From contig NZ_JBLWFT010000002.1 of NCBI RefSeq assembly GCF_048323695.1, positions 124,001-188,000 of the forward strand: a stretch of DNA of 64,000 nucleotides. The letters are read 5' to 3'. This DNA is from Aquisalimonas sp007126095. Its GTDB lineage: Bacteria > Pseudomonadota > Gammaproteobacteria > Nitrococcales > Aquisalimonadaceae. Position 1 is the stretch's first letter. Every line of letters starts with the position of its first letter. Positions 7,401-15,874 of this stretch are shown here, one piece after another. The notes below the pieces were generated by a model, which was not told the DNA's origin, did not search any database, and worked only from the letters and a program-made list of their open reading frames with translations. The position numbers were made by a program, and so were the translations under genes.

Positions 7401-8162
7401 ATGTACGGCTTCGGTGCTGCATCGCCGCGTAGACCAGCCATCCGCCGCCCCCGCCTGCTGACGCTGGAGGTCGGGGTGGGTATGGTGCTGGCGCTGTCCG
7501 TCCTGCTGGCAGTGTACGCGGCCGGTGTGATCGTGCCGACGGTGCTGCTGGCGGCGCTTGCCATTGCCCTGGCCGGTGCCGGGCTGCTGGTCGAGCGCGC
7601 GGGCCACTGGGGGCTTGGCGAGGGGATCGGGCCGGCGAATCGCGTGACGCTGGTGCGGGCGGCGCTGTGCCTGCCTGTGCTGGGGCTCGTGTTCCACCCG
7701 CAGGGCGTGGACGAGGCGGCGCGCTGGTGGGTTGTCGGCCTGGCGACGGTGGTGCTGGTACTGGATGGCGCGGATGGCTGGGTGGCCCGGCGAACGGGCT
7801 CCAGCAGCGCCTTCGGGGCGCGCTTCGACATGGAGCTGGACGCGCTGCTGCTGCTCGCGCTGTCGATGCTGGTGTGGTATAGCGGACAGGTTGACGCCTG
7901 GGTGCTTCTGATCGGTGCGCTCCGCTACGCATTCGTGGCCGCCGGCTGGTTGCTGCCGGCACTGAACCGACCCCTGCCGGAGGCGTTCCGGCGCAAGGCG
8001 GGCTGCGTGGTGCAGGGAGTTGTTCTCGTGGGCTGCCTGGTGCCACTGGTACCTGCCTCAGTGGCGACCGTGGCGGCGGCCACGGCGCTGGCGCTGCTGC
8101 TGTGGTCGTTCGCCGTCGACGTATACTGGCTGCTGTACCGGCGGCCCTGTCAGGAGGAGTGA
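7401..8162 (+). CDS. CDP-alcohol phosphatidyltransferase family protein
   Basis: 253 residues with about six membrane segments. The family signature is complete: LDGADGWVARRTG followed by FGARFDMELD, which matches DxxDGxxARx8GxxxDxxxD with all four metal-binding aspartates. Such enzymes displace CMP from a CDP-activated lipid or alcohol to form a phosphodiester lipid in the cytoplasmic membrane. About 85 N-terminal residues add two extra hydrophobic segments and are less typical. It is followed six bases later by the YceI-like gene and is divergent from the MDR gene. It is unlikely to be PgsA or PssA given its unusual N-terminus and location; the alcohol acceptor is unknown. Confidence 0.85.
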   Translation: MYGFGAASPRRPAIRRPRLLTLEVGVGMVLALSVLLAVYAAGVIVPTVLLAALAIALAGAGLLVERAGHWGLGEGIGPANRVTLVRAALCLPVLGLVFHPQGVDEAARWWVVGLATVVLVLDGADGWVARRTGSSSAFGARFDMELDALLLLALSMLVWYSGQVDAWVLLIGALRYAFVAAGWLLPALNRPLPEAFRRKAGCVVQGVVLVGCLVPLVPASVATVAAATALALLLWSFAVDVYWLLYRRPCQEE

Positions 8163-8168
8163 CGTGCC

Positions 8169-8789
8169 ATGACCTCAGTCATCCCGTGCCGGCGCATGCT
8201 GCCGACTCTGTTCCTCGCCGCCTGCGTGGCCGTGGCCGGTCAGGCGCGGGCGGATGCCGATCACTGGGTGATCGACGAGGCGCATCTGTCGGTCAACTTT
8301 CTGGTGGACCATATCGGCTTCTCCAGCGTCCTGGGCATGTTCCTGGATGCCGAGGGGGAGTTTGTCTACGACCCGGACGCCATGGAGCTGGAGAGCGGCC
8401 GGGTCGTGATCCGGACCGACAGCGTGTTCACCAACCACGACGAGCGCGACGAGCACCTGCGGGACGATGACTTTCTCGATGCCGGCGAATACGAGGAAAT
8501 GGTGTTCACCGCCACGGCCTTCGAACCCGACGGTGAGGATGGCGGCCAGCTCACCGGCGATCTTGAGCTGCTGGGTGTCACGCGCCCCGTGACTCTGGAC
8601 GTGACCATCAACCGCATTGACGAGTACCCGATCCGGGACGGCCTGTTCGGCGGCTACCCGTACGTGCTGGGTGCATCCCTGCGTGGCACGTTGAATCGCA
8701 GCGACTGGGGCATGGATTACGGCATCGAGGAAGGCCTTGTCGGTGATGAAGTGGAGCTGATCCTGGAGCTGGAGGCGCGCCGGCAGTAG
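8169..8789 (+). CDS. YceI-family periplasmic lipid-binding protein
   Basis: 206 residues with an N-terminal signal peptide (hydrophobic MLPTLFLAACVAVAG, cleavage near QARA) and a YceI lipocalin-like beta-barrel: WVIDEAHLSVNFLVDHIGFSSVLGMF, then DSVFTNHDERDEHLRDDDFLD and LTGDLELLGVTRPVTLDV. YceI proteins bind isoprenoid or other long amphipathic lipids. It lies six bases after the CDP-alcohol phosphatidyltransferase gene with AGGAGG upstream, so it is in the same transcript and may carry or sequester the lipid made by the cluster. An internal start at the tenth codon (MLPT) is a possible alternative. Confidence 0.9.
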   Translation: MTSVIPCRRMLPTLFLAACVAVAGQARADADHWVIDEAHLSVNFLVDHIGFSSVLGMFLDAEGEFVYDPDAMELESGRVVIRTDSVFTNHDERDEHLRDDDFLDAGEYEEMVFTATAFEPDGEDGGQLTGDLELLGVTRPVTLDVTINRIDEYPIRDGLFGGYPYVLGASLRGTLNRSDWGMDYGIEEGLVGDEVELILELEARRQ

Positions 8790-8836
8790 CGACTGCGTGA
8801 GCGGCGCGCTTGGCGCGGAGGCCCGGCCCTGTGACA

Positions 8837-8851
8837 ATTGCGGTCCGCAAT
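8837..8851. promoter_or_regulatory. perfect dyad ATTGCGG-T-CCGCAAT
   Basis: A 15-base inverted repeat with one central base lies 25 bases upstream of the DUF4870-like gene. Its length and position suit a repressor or activator site. No protein can be assigned and chance occurrence is possible. Confidence 0.3.
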
Positions 8852-8875
8852 CACGGATTCGGAGCAAACGCGCCC

Positions 8876-9250
8876 ATGAACGACTTTGACAGTGCGCCGG
8901 CCCAGGCCGGGGACAGCGCCAGCCGGCAGATGCCGATGGTGATCTACGTGCTCTATCTGGTCGGATTTCTGACCAGCGGGATCACCACGCTGATCGGTGT
9001 CATTCTTGCCTACGTGAACCGGCGGGATGCACCGGCGTGGGTTCAGACCCATTACACCTTCCAGATCCGCACCTTCTGGATTGCGCTGCTGGCGGCCTTC
9101 GTGGGCGGGGTGCTGTCGCTGGTGTTCATTGGCGTACTGGTCCTGTTCACGCTGATGGTCTGGACCATCATCCGCTGCGCCGTCGGCCTATCGCGGCTGG
9201 GAGACTACAAGCCGATCCCCCGCCCGGAGAGTTGGTTGACCGGGCGGTAG
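8876..9250 (+). CDS. DUF4870-like small membrane protein
   Basis: 124 residues from the ATG at 8876. It has a short polar N-terminus, then a hydrophobic segment (VIYVLYLVGFLTSGITTLIGVILAYV), HYTFQIRTFWIALLAAFVGGVLSLVF and a third segment ending in VWTIIRCAVGLSRLGDYKPIP. This layout, with the HYTFQIRTFW motif after the first segment and a C-terminal RCxxGLxxL, is that of DUF4870/YtkA-neighbouring small inner-membrane proteins of unknown function. It is monocistronic, between the YceI-like gene and maeB, and there is no evidence that it belongs to the first cluster. Confidence 0.75.
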   Translation: MNDFDSAPAQAGDSASRQMPMVIYVLYLVGFLTSGITTLIGVILAYVNRRDAPAWVQTHYTFQIRTFWIALLAAFVGGVLSLVFIGVLVLFTLMVWTIIRCAVGLSRLGDYKPIPRPESWLTGR

Positions 9251-9347
9251 AGTCAGCGGCTGGCGGCGCCGCAGCGGGGCTGAGCCCGGCGGTCGACTCG
9301 GTTAGCCTTGTTCAGGGACAGGCACAACAATCACGCGAGGGGGTTTC

Positions 9348-11627
9348 ATGAGCAAGGATTTCCAGGAACAGGCGCTCCGTTATCACCGCGATCCCCGCCC
9401 AGGCAAGCTGGAAATCGCCCCCACCAAGCCGCTCGCCAACCAGCGCGACCTGTCACTGGCCTATTCTCCCGGCGTTGGTGCGGCCTGCCAGGCGATTCTC
9501 GCCGATGCCGAGGAGGCCGCGCGCCTGACCGCCCGCGCCAACCTCGTGGCGGTGGTCACCAACGGCACCGCGGTGCTCGGTTTCGGCAATATCGGGCCGC
9601 TGGCGTCCAAGCCCGTGATGGAAGGCAAGGCGGTTCTGTTCAAGAAGTTCGCCAACATCGATGTCTTCGACCTGGAGGTGGAAGAGGGGGACGCGGAAGA
9701 GTTCATCCGCACGGTTGCCCGGCTGGAACCCACCTTCGGGGGGATCAACCTGGAGGACATCAAGGCGCCCGAGTGCTTCGTCATCGAGGAGGCGCTGCGG
9801 GAGCGCATGAACATCCCCGTATTCCACGATGATCAGCACGGTACGGCGATCATCGTGGCGGCCGCGGTCACCAATGCCCTGCGGGTGACCGGCAAGGCGA
9901 TCGAGGACGTGCGCCTGGTGTGTTCCGGCGCCGGGGCTGCGGCCCTCGCCTGCCTGGACCTGCTGGTCAAGCTGGGCCTGCCCCGGGAGCACATCACGGT
10001 CACCGACATCGACGGCGTGGTTCACACTGGGCGCGAGAAGGGCATGGACCGGTGGAAGGCGGCCTATGCAAGGGACACCGACGCGCGCACGCTGGACGAA
10101 GTCATCGATGGTGCGGACCTGTTTCTTGGCCTGTCGGCGCCCAACGTGCTCAAGCCGGACATGGTCCGGCGCATGGCGGACGGCCCGGTGATCATGGCGC
10201 TCGCCAACCCCACCCCGGAGATCCTGCCGGAGGTGGCGCGGGAGGTGCGGCCGGACGCCATCATCGCTACCGGGCGGTCCGATTATCCCAACCAGGTGAA
10301 CAACGTCATCTGTTTCCCTTACATCTTCCGGGGCGCCCTGGACGTAGGCGCATCGGACATTAACGACGCCATGAAGTTGGCGGCCGTGGAAGCGATCGCG
10401 AATCTGGCCATGGACGAGCCCTCGGAGCTGGTGACCAAGGCGTACGGCGGCACCGAGTCCCGCTTCGGCGCCGACTACCTCATCCCCAGTCCCTTCGATC
10501 CGCGCCTGCTGGTGCGAATCGCCCCGGCTGTGGCGCGGGCGGCCATGAACAGCGGCATCGCCGCGCGCCCCATCAGCGATTTCGAGGCGTACCGCCAGCA
10601 GCTGATCCAGTTCGTGTACAAGTCCGGCCTGCTGATGAAACCGCTGTTCGAGCGGGCGCGGCAGTCGCCCCGCCGGCTTGCCTTCGCCGAGGGCGAGGAC
10701 CGCCGGGTGCTGCAGGCGGCTCAGGAGCTGGTGGACGAAGGGCTGGCGATGCCCGTGCTGGTCGGCCGGCCATCGGTGATCGAGGCACGCATGGGCGAGC
10801 TGGGGCTGCGCATGCGCAGCGGGCAGGACGTCACCATCGTTGATGTGGACAACGACCCGCGGTTCCGCGAGTACCACAGCGCCTACCAGGCGATTATGGG
10901 CCGCCGCGGCGTGTCGCCGGACGAGGCCAAGACCGCCGTGCGGACCAACGGCACGGTGATCGCGTCGCTGATGGTGCGCAAGGGCGATGCCGACTGCATG
11001 ATCTGCGGCTCCGTGGGCAAGTTCCAGGGCCATCTCCAGGACGTGGACCACGTCATCGGCGTGGCGCCGGGGGTGCACTCCCTGGCCACGCTGACCGCCC
11101 TGATCCTGCCGGCGGGCACGTTCTTCATCTGCGACTCCCACGCGTCCATCGAGCCCACCGCCGACGAGCTGGTGGAGATGACCACCATGGCCGCCGAGCA
11201 GGTGGCCGCCTTCGGCATGAAGCCGAAGATCGCCCTGGTGTCGCGATCCAATTTCGGCACGCTGGATACCGAGCCCGCCCAGCGCATGCGTGAGGCAGTC
11301 AAACGGCTGCACGCCGAGCGGCCGGACCTGGAGGTGGACGGGGAAATGCACGCCGATGCGGCGATTTCGCAGGAGATCCGCGACGCCGCCTATCCCGATT
11401 CACGCCTGCAGGGGGCGGCGAACCTGTTCATTATGCCCAGTGTTGACGCCGGGCATATCGCCTACAGTCTGCTCAAGCTGCTGGGCGGTGGCGTCTCCGT
11501 CGGGCCCATACTCATCGGCGCGGACAAGCCCGCGCATGTGGTCACCCAGTCCATCACCGTGCGCGGGCTGGTGAACATGAGCGCACTGACCGTGGCGCAG
11601 ACGTCGGCCATGAGCGAGGCGGAGTAA
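9348..11627 (+). CDS. maeB: NADP-dependent malic enzyme with phosphotransacetylase-like domain
   Basis: 759 residues, the usual MaeB length. Residues 1-430 are the malic enzyme part: LAYSPGVGAACQAI, NGTAVLGFGNIG, HDDQHGTAIIV with the metal-binding aspartates, a Rossmann stretch LVCSGAGAAALACLDLLV, and NQVNNVICFPYIFRGALD. Residues about 440-759 form a phosphate acetyl/butyryltransferase-like domain (FAEGEDRRVLQAAQ, MICGSVGKFQGHL, LFIMPSVDAGHIAYSLLKLLGG) that is thought to be regulatory. It decarboxylates malate to pyruvate with NADPH formation. GCGAGGGGG precedes the ATG at 9348. Monocistronic by spacing. Confidence 0.97.
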   Translation: MSKDFQEQALRYHRDPRPGKLEIAPTKPLANQRDLSLAYSPGVGAACQAILADAEEAARLTARANLVAVVTNGTAVLGFGNIGPLASKPVMEGKAVLFKKFANIDVFDLEVEEGDAEEFIRTVARLEPTFGGINLEDIKAPECFVIEEALRERMNIPVFHDDQHGTAIIVAAAVTNALRVTGKAIEDVRLVCSGAGAAALACLDLLVKLGLPREHITVTDIDGVVHTGREKGMDRWKAAYARDTDARTLDEVIDGADLFLGLSAPNVLKPDMVRRMADGPVIMALANPTPEILPEVAREVRPDAIIATGRSDYPNQVNNVICFPYIFRGALDVGASDINDAMKLAAVEAIANLAMDEPSELVTKAYGGTESRFGADYLIPSPFDPRLLVRIAPAVARAAMNSGIAARPISDFEAYRQQLIQFVYKSGLLMKPLFERARQSPRRLAFAEGEDRRVLQAAQELVDEGLAMPVLVGRPSVIEARMGELGLRMRSGQDVTIVDVDNDPRFREYHSAYQAIMGRRGVSPDEAKTAVRTNGTVIASLMVRKGDADCMICGSVGKFQGHLQDVDHVIGVAPGVHSLATLTALILPAGTFFICDSHASIEPTADELVEMTTMAAEQVAAFGMKPKIALVSRSNFGTLDTEPAQRMREAVKRLHAERPDLEVDGEMHADAAISQEIRDAAYPDSRLQGAANLFIMPSVDAGHIAYSLLKLLGGGVSVGPILIGADKPAHVVTQSITVRGLVNMSALTVAQTSAMSEAE

Positions 11628-11685
11628 CGGCCACGGCATCGCCGGCACGCGTGCCGGATCCATACACTCTGTTGGGGGAACGTGA

Positions 11686-13992
11686 ATGCTGTCGAACCTG
11701 TTCCGTGGTGGAGCGCACGGCCTGATCCTGGGCCTGCTGGCGCTGGCATTGATCGCCGCACCGGCACTCGCCGATGCGTCCGAGGAGGCGGCCGGGCAGA
11801 GCGAGGCGCAGCGGCTGGCCGACATCCTGGAGGATGACGAGGCTCGCGAACGGCTGATCCGGGAGCTTCGCGGGGCCGCGCCGGACGCTGACGAGGCGCC
11901 GGAGCCGGCCGAGGAGGCGGGTGCGGGCTCCCTGCCGCGGCAGATCGCCGACTTCACCCAGGGCATTGCGGAAGGGTTCGTCTCCGAGTTCCGCGAGGCG
12001 GGGGCCGTGCTTGGCGGTATCCGTTTCGACGAGACGGGGGCTGGCCTGGCTGCGCTCGGGCCAGTGGCGCTGGAACTGGGGCTGGTCATCGTCGCCACCA
12101 TCGTGGCGTTCCTGGTGCTGCGCCGGTTGGCCAGGCCGGTGTTCGCCCGCGCCAGCGCCTGGGCGCAGTCCGGTGCGCAGACCGGCGGCATGGGGCTGCT
12201 GCGCCGGGCGGCGGCGGTTTTCGGTGCTGCCATCGTCGACCTGATCGTCATCGTGCTGGCCTATCTGGTGGGTTATGCGCTGGCGCTGTTCGTGCTGGGT
12301 GAGGCGGGTGCGATGGACACCCGCCAGGCGCTGTTCCTGAACGCGTTCCTGCTGATCGAGGTGTTCAAGGCGCTGATCCGCATCATCTTCGCCTCCCGGG
12401 ATGACGGGTTGCGGCTGCTGCCCATGCAGGCCGAGGAAGCGGCCTACTGGAACCTGTGGCTCGCCCGTCTGGCCGGCTTCATCGGCTACGGTCTCATGGT
12501 GGTGGTGCCGATCATCAACGCCGATGTGGCCGTCGAGCTGGGTCGCGTGGTGGCGGTGGTGATCATGGCCGCCGCGTTCCTGTACGCCCTGTCCATCATC
12601 ATGCAGAACCGCCAGCGGGTGCGGGAGAATCTGGAGGCACGTGCTTCCACGGCCGACATGGCCTTCACGCGCACCCTGCTGCAGATGGTCGGCCGTTCCT
12701 GGCACCTGTTTGCCATCGCCTACTTCGCCGCCCTGGCGCTGGCGACGCTGGTGCGTCCCGAGGATGCGCTGCCGTTCATGGTCCAGGCGACGGTACAGAC
12801 GTTGGTCGCGGCCGGTGGCGGGCTGTTCCTCTCGGTGTTGCTGACGCAGGTGATCGGCCGTCGCATTCACGTGCCAGCCGAGACCCGTGTGCGGTTCCCG
12901 TCTCTGGAGGAGCGGCTCAATGCGTTCGTTCCCACTACGCTGAAGATCGTTCGCGGGGTGATTCTGGTGACGGTGTTCGCCCTGGTGCTGGATGCCTGGG
13001 CCATCTTCGACCTGGGTGCCTGGCTGGCCTCTGAAACAGGGGCGGGTACGATTGCCACCGCCGTGACCGTGGCACTGATCCTGGCGTTTGCCGTGGCGGT
13101 GTGGATCGGCGTGGCGAGCTGGATTGAACAGCGCCTCAACCCCGATGCCCGCGGCAGCGAGCCGGGGGCGCGGGAGAAGACGTTGCTGGCGATCTTCCGC
13201 AACGCCTTTGCCATCATCCTGATCACCATGACGGCGATGATCGTGCTCTCGGAGATCGGCATCAATATCGGCCCGCTGATCGCCGGCGCCGGCGTGCTCG
13301 GCCTGGCGGTCGGGTTCGGTGCCCAGAAGCTGGTGCAGGATGTGATCACTGGCGTGTTCATTCAGCTGGAGAACGCCATCAACACCGGTGACTTCGTCAC
13401 CGCCGGCGGCATGTCCGGGACCGTGGAGAAGCTCACCATCCGGTCCATGGGCCTGCGTGACCTGGCGGGGACGTACCACATGGTGCCGTTCTCGAGCGTC
13501 GATGCCGTGTCCAACTTCATGCGCGACTACGGCTACCACCTGGGTGACTACGAGGTGGCGTACCGCGAGGACACTGACGAGGTGATCGCCCGTCTGCAGG
13601 ATGCCTTCGATGAGCTCATGCAGGACGAGGAGCAGAGCAAGGTCGTCCTGGGGGATCTGGAAGTGTTCGGGGTGACCGAGTTCAACGACAGTTCCGTGGG
13701 CGTGCGCGTTCGCATCATGACGGTACCGGGGATGCAGTGGGCGGTCGGGCGTGCCTACAACCGGCTCGTGAAGCGCCATCTGGATGCCGCGGATATCGAG
13801 ATCCCGTATCCGCACATGACGCTCTATTTCGGCCAGGAGAAGGATGGCTCGGCGCCCCCGGCGCAGGTGCGGATGCTCGACGGCAGCCGGCGGGAGAAAC
13901 CGGTGCAGGACGCCGGCTCCGATCGCACCGAGGGGCCGTCCGGAGGCAAACAGCCCGGTGCGAAGCCCACGGACGACGGCGAGAATGAATAG
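11686..13992 (+). CDS. MscS-family mechanosensitive channel, YbiO-like
   Basis: 768 residues. A signal peptide-like N-terminus (ends near ALADA) leads into an acidic periplasmic stretch, then about eight to nine transmembrane helices, the MscS pore helix and beta domain (LIAGAGVLGLAVGFGAQKLVQDVITGVFIQLENAINTGDFV) and the alpha/beta C-terminal domain. Length and order match the large MscS paralogue YbiO better than MscK. The C-terminal 60 residues are charged and probably disordered. It should open under hypo-osmotic shock to release solutes, a useful role in a halophile. The end faces a strong hairpin at 14008-14036. Confidence 0.9.
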   Translation: MLSNLFRGGAHGLILGLLALALIAAPALADASEEAAGQSEAQRLADILEDDEARERLIRELRGAAPDADEAPEPAEEAGAGSLPRQIADFTQGIAEGFVSEFREAGAVLGGIRFDETGAGLAALGPVALELGLVIVATIVAFLVLRRLARPVFARASAWAQSGAQTGGMGLLRRAAAVFGAAIVDLIVIVLAYLVGYALALFVLGEAGAMDTRQALFLNAFLLIEVFKALIRIIFASRDDGLRLLPMQAEEAAYWNLWLARLAGFIGYGLMVVVPIINADVAVELGRVVAVVIMAAAFLYALSIIMQNRQRVRENLEARASTADMAFTRTLLQMVGRSWHLFAIAYFAALALATLVRPEDALPFMVQATVQTLVAAGGGLFLSVLLTQVIGRRIHVPAETRVRFPSLEERLNAFVPTTLKIVRGVILVTVFALVLDAWAIFDLGAWLASETGAGTIATAVTVALILAFAVAVWIGVASWIEQRLNPDARGSEPGAREKTLLAIFRNAFAIILITMTAMIVLSEIGINIGPLIAGAGVLGLAVGFGAQKLVQDVITGVFIQLENAINTGDFVTAGGMSGTVEKLTIRSMGLRDLAGTYHMVPFSSVDAVSNFMRDYGYHLGDYEVAYREDTDEVIARLQDAFDELMQDEEQSKVVLGDLEVFGVTEFNDSSVGVRVRIMTVPGMQWAVGRAYNRLVKRHLDAADIEIPYPHMTLYFGQEKDGSAPPAQVRMLDGSRREKPVQDAGSDRTEGPSGGKQPGAKPTDDGENE

Positions 13993-14007
13993 CCGCCGGG
14001 CATGAAA

Positions 14008-14036
14008 AAGGGGGCGCAGCATGGCTGCGCCCCCTT
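14008..14036 (-). terminator. rho-independent terminator (best on the minus strand)
   Basis: A 13-base-pair stem (14008-14020 pairing with 14024-14036, loop ATG) is rich in G+C. Read on the minus strand the stem is followed by TTTTTCAT, a U-tract, so it terminates the Glu/Arg-rich gene that ends at 14063. On the plus strand it lies 15 bases past the MscS-like gene and may also slow polymerase there, but no U-tract follows. Confidence 0.85.
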
Positions 14037-14062
14037 GACGTTGACCGGTCCGCCGTCGGGGA

Positions 14063-14395
14063 TCAGCGGCCGGGGCGGTCACCACCCTGACGGCCGGGGG
14101 CTTCGTCGGCACGCTCACGGGCTGCACCGCCCCGTTCGCGGGCGTCCTGGCCCTGTTCCCGTGCGGTCTCGGCGCGCTCCTGCGCCTCGGCGGCACGGTC
14201 CTGGCCGAACTCGCGACCCCGTTCACGGGCTTCGTTGGCCGTCTCGAGGCCCCGCTCGGCACTTTCCTGTGCCTGCTCGTCGGCGCTTTCGGGCAGAGCC
14301 AGCTCCTCCCGCTCCTGTTCTTCGTCCGCGTGCAGCGGCAGCATCAGAAACGGGGTGAGCATCAGGCTCAGCAGTACTGCGCGATGGTTCGTCAT
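14063..14395 (-). CDS. secreted Glu/Arg-rich helical protein (paralogue 1)
   Basis: 110 residues from the ATG at 14395, preceded by GGAGGAGG. A signal peptide (about 1-23, ending PLHADE) is followed by LALPESADEQ and then a highly charged, Ala/Glu/Arg/Gln-rich tract with repeats of the type ARERG, expected to be one long helix. No domain is recognised. It is clearly paralogous to the protein at 15875-16270, sharing ExxLPESAxEQ, RxFGQxRxAEAxER and the repeat style. Its own promoter at 14435-14462 matches those of the nearby ECF sigma and anti-sigma genes, so it is probably an effector of that envelope response. Function unknown. Confidence 0.75.
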   Translation of the reverse strand: MTNHRAVLLSLMLTPFLMLPLHADEEQEREELALPESADEQAQESAERGLETANEARERGREFGQDRAAEAQERAETAREQGQDARERGGAARERADEAPGRQGGDRPGR

Positions 14396-14434
14396 TGTCG
14401 ACCTCCTCCGGTCGTTGCGAGCATTCATTCAACA

Positions 14435-14462
14435 GACACGCAGGCGGGCCGCTGGAGGTTCC
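14435..14462 (-). promoter_or_regulatory. predicted ECF-sigma promoter for the Glu/Arg-rich gene
   Basis: On the minus strand, GGAACC (14462-14457), a 16-base spacer and CGTGTC (14440-14435). The element lies 40 bases upstream of the start at 14395, a normal leader distance. Two further copies with the same hexamers and the same spacing lie upstream of the anti-sigma and sigma genes. Confidence 0.7.
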
Positions 14463-14476
14463 ATGTGGCGGCCGAA

Positions 14477-15769
14477 CTAGTAGTGGAAGTACTCCAGGGC
14501 GATGCCGCCGCGCAGGCGGTCGTAGCGATAGCGGTCGATGGCCGAGTGGTTGTCGGTCCAGTCCAGGCGCGCCAGCGCGGAGAATCCGCCGCCCAGGTCG
14601 TGACGCAGCTCCGCGCCGAGGGCGGCACGCAGGTCCGAGCGCCGCTCCAGGCCGTCGCCGGTGTCTTCCCGGTCGGGGTAGCGACTGTAGCGCAGGCTGC
14701 CGTGGATGCCGCCCTCCAGCGATTCCGTCAGCGGCTGACTCCAGCGGGCGCGAATGCCGTGGCGCACCGGGGAGTAGCTGATGATGCCGTCGCCATCGGG
14801 GATGTCGTCGCGGTCGTTCCACTCAAGGGTGTAATCCAGTCGCCAGCGGGCGTTGGCCAGGCGGCCGCGCAGACGCGCGCGGAGGTCGTGGCGAACGCCA
14901 TCCAGGCCGTCGAAGGCCTCGCCGGACTCGATCCAGGCCAACCGGTAACGCAGGCTGCCGTGGAGCGTGTCACCAAGTGGGCGGCCTACCTGGCCGTGGG
15001 CCTCCACGGCGGTTTCCAGGGGGTCCCCTTCCAGGCGGGCGCGAGACAGGCTGGTGCCGACCTCCTGCTGCCACCCGGACTGTGTACGAAAGCCGGTAAC
15101 ACCGGTCTCGATGCGATCGAAGTTGTCTCCGCGGTTGTCCGGGTGGCGGACTCCATTGAGCAGACCGTGCACGCGCAGGCCGCGATCCGCCGTGCCCAGG
15201 GGCTGCACGTCACCGTAGAAGAGGAGGTCGACGAATGCGTCGCCACGGCTGCCGGTGTCGGGTCGATCGTCGCCCTGCAGGGCGGTGTTGCTGTCGTAAC
15301 CGACCCCGACCTCCGCCAGGGCGGTGGGGCCGGGTCGGGCCGGCGGGTCCGGGACGGCCTCGCGGGTGGCGTCAAGGGCGGCGCGGGCCAGCTCGCGGAT
15401 GCGCTCCGTGGTGGCATGTTCCAGCGCGGCGCGGTAGTGGGTCTCGGCGTCGGCCGGGCGGTCGTCGCGCGTGGCGACGCGGCCGCGGTTGTAGTGCGCG
15501 ATGCCAGCCAGTTCCGGTGCTCGGGCCGCGCGCGCAAAGGCCTTATCCGCCTGCTCGAGCTGATCCAGGTGGTAGTGGGTGACGCCGAGGTTGAAGTGCA
15601 GTTGTGGTGTGTCCTTGCCGCCATCGCGGGCGCGTTCGAAGGCGGCAAGGGCTGACTGGAAGTCACCCGCGTTGAACGCGGCCATTCCATCGCGGTAGGC
15701 CTCGTCAGGTGTGGCGGCAAGGGTGGTTGCGGAGAACAGGATGGCAAACAGGGCGGCCAGGCGGGGCAT
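14477..15769 (-). CDS. TPR-repeat outer-membrane beta-barrel protein
   Basis: 430 residues with a signal peptide (cleavage near TLAATPDEA). Residues about 22-140 hold three TPR units (AYRDGMAAFNAGDFQSALAAF, QLHFNLGVTHYHLDQLEQADKAF, AGIAHYNRGRVATRDDRPADAE). From about 165 a series of alternating amphipathic strands begins at LAEVGVGYDSNTAL and ends with LEYFHY, an aromatic C-terminus suited to BAM recognition. The layout is like surface-lipoprotein assembly modifiers and other TPR-barrel exporters. It follows the Glu/Arg-rich gene by 105 bases with a hairpin between, in the sigma/anti-sigma operon, and may help place or sense a surface component. Confidence 0.8.
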   Translation of the reverse strand: MPRLAALFAILFSATTLAATPDEAYRDGMAAFNAGDFQSALAAFERARDGGKDTPQLHFNLGVTHYHLDQLEQADKAFARAARAPELAGIAHYNRGRVATRDDRPADAETHYRAALEHATTERIRELARAALDATREAVPDPPARPGPTALAEVGVGYDSNTALQGDDRPDTGSRGDAFVDLLFYGDVQPLGTADRGLRVHGLLNGVRHPDNRGDNFDRIETGVTGFRTQSGWQQEVGTSLSRARLEGDPLETAVEAHGQVGRPLGDTLHGSLRYRLAWIESGEAFDGLDGVRHDLRARLRGRLANARWRLDYTLEWNDRDDIPDGDGIISYSPVRHGIRARWSQPLTESLEGGIHGSLRYSRYPDREDTGDGLERRSDLRAALGAELRHDLGGGFSALARLDWTDNHSAIDRYRYDRLRGGIALEYFHY

Positions 15770-15802
15770 GGGGGATCAATCTCTCCGACCGGAAACGCAA
15801 CA

Positions 15803-15834
15803 AGAGGTGATGCAGCATGCGCTGCACCACCTCT
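15803..15834 (-). terminator. strong intercistronic hairpin (terminator or attenuator)
   Basis: Fourteen bases (15803-15816) pair with 15821-15834 around a four-base ATGC loop, with one A-C mismatch on the plus-strand reading that becomes G-U on the minus-strand RNA. It lies between the Glu/Arg-rich gene (ends 15875) and the TPR-barrel gene (starts 15769). The following minus-strand bases are only moderately T-rich (TTGTTGCGTTT), so partial termination or mRNA stabilisation is likely. Confidence 0.6.
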
Positions 15835-15874
15835 CGAGTGTACTTGCTTTGTCAGTGGCGCGGACCGTGGTGAT

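Noticed and set aside
9453..11351. Long minus-strand open frame inside maeB
   Set aside because: It is antisense to a well-conserved malic enzyme; high GC content makes such shadow frames common, and the translation shows His/Arg/Gly-rich noise without domains.
11554..14262. 900-residue antisense frame over the MscS-like gene
   Set aside because: It runs through the terminator and the Glu/Arg-rich gene, and its composition is typical of a shadow of a membrane protein gene.
15803..15834. CRISPR-like or REP repeat
   Set aside because: It is a single hairpin, not repeated elsewhere in the window, and best explained as an intercistronic terminator or attenuator.
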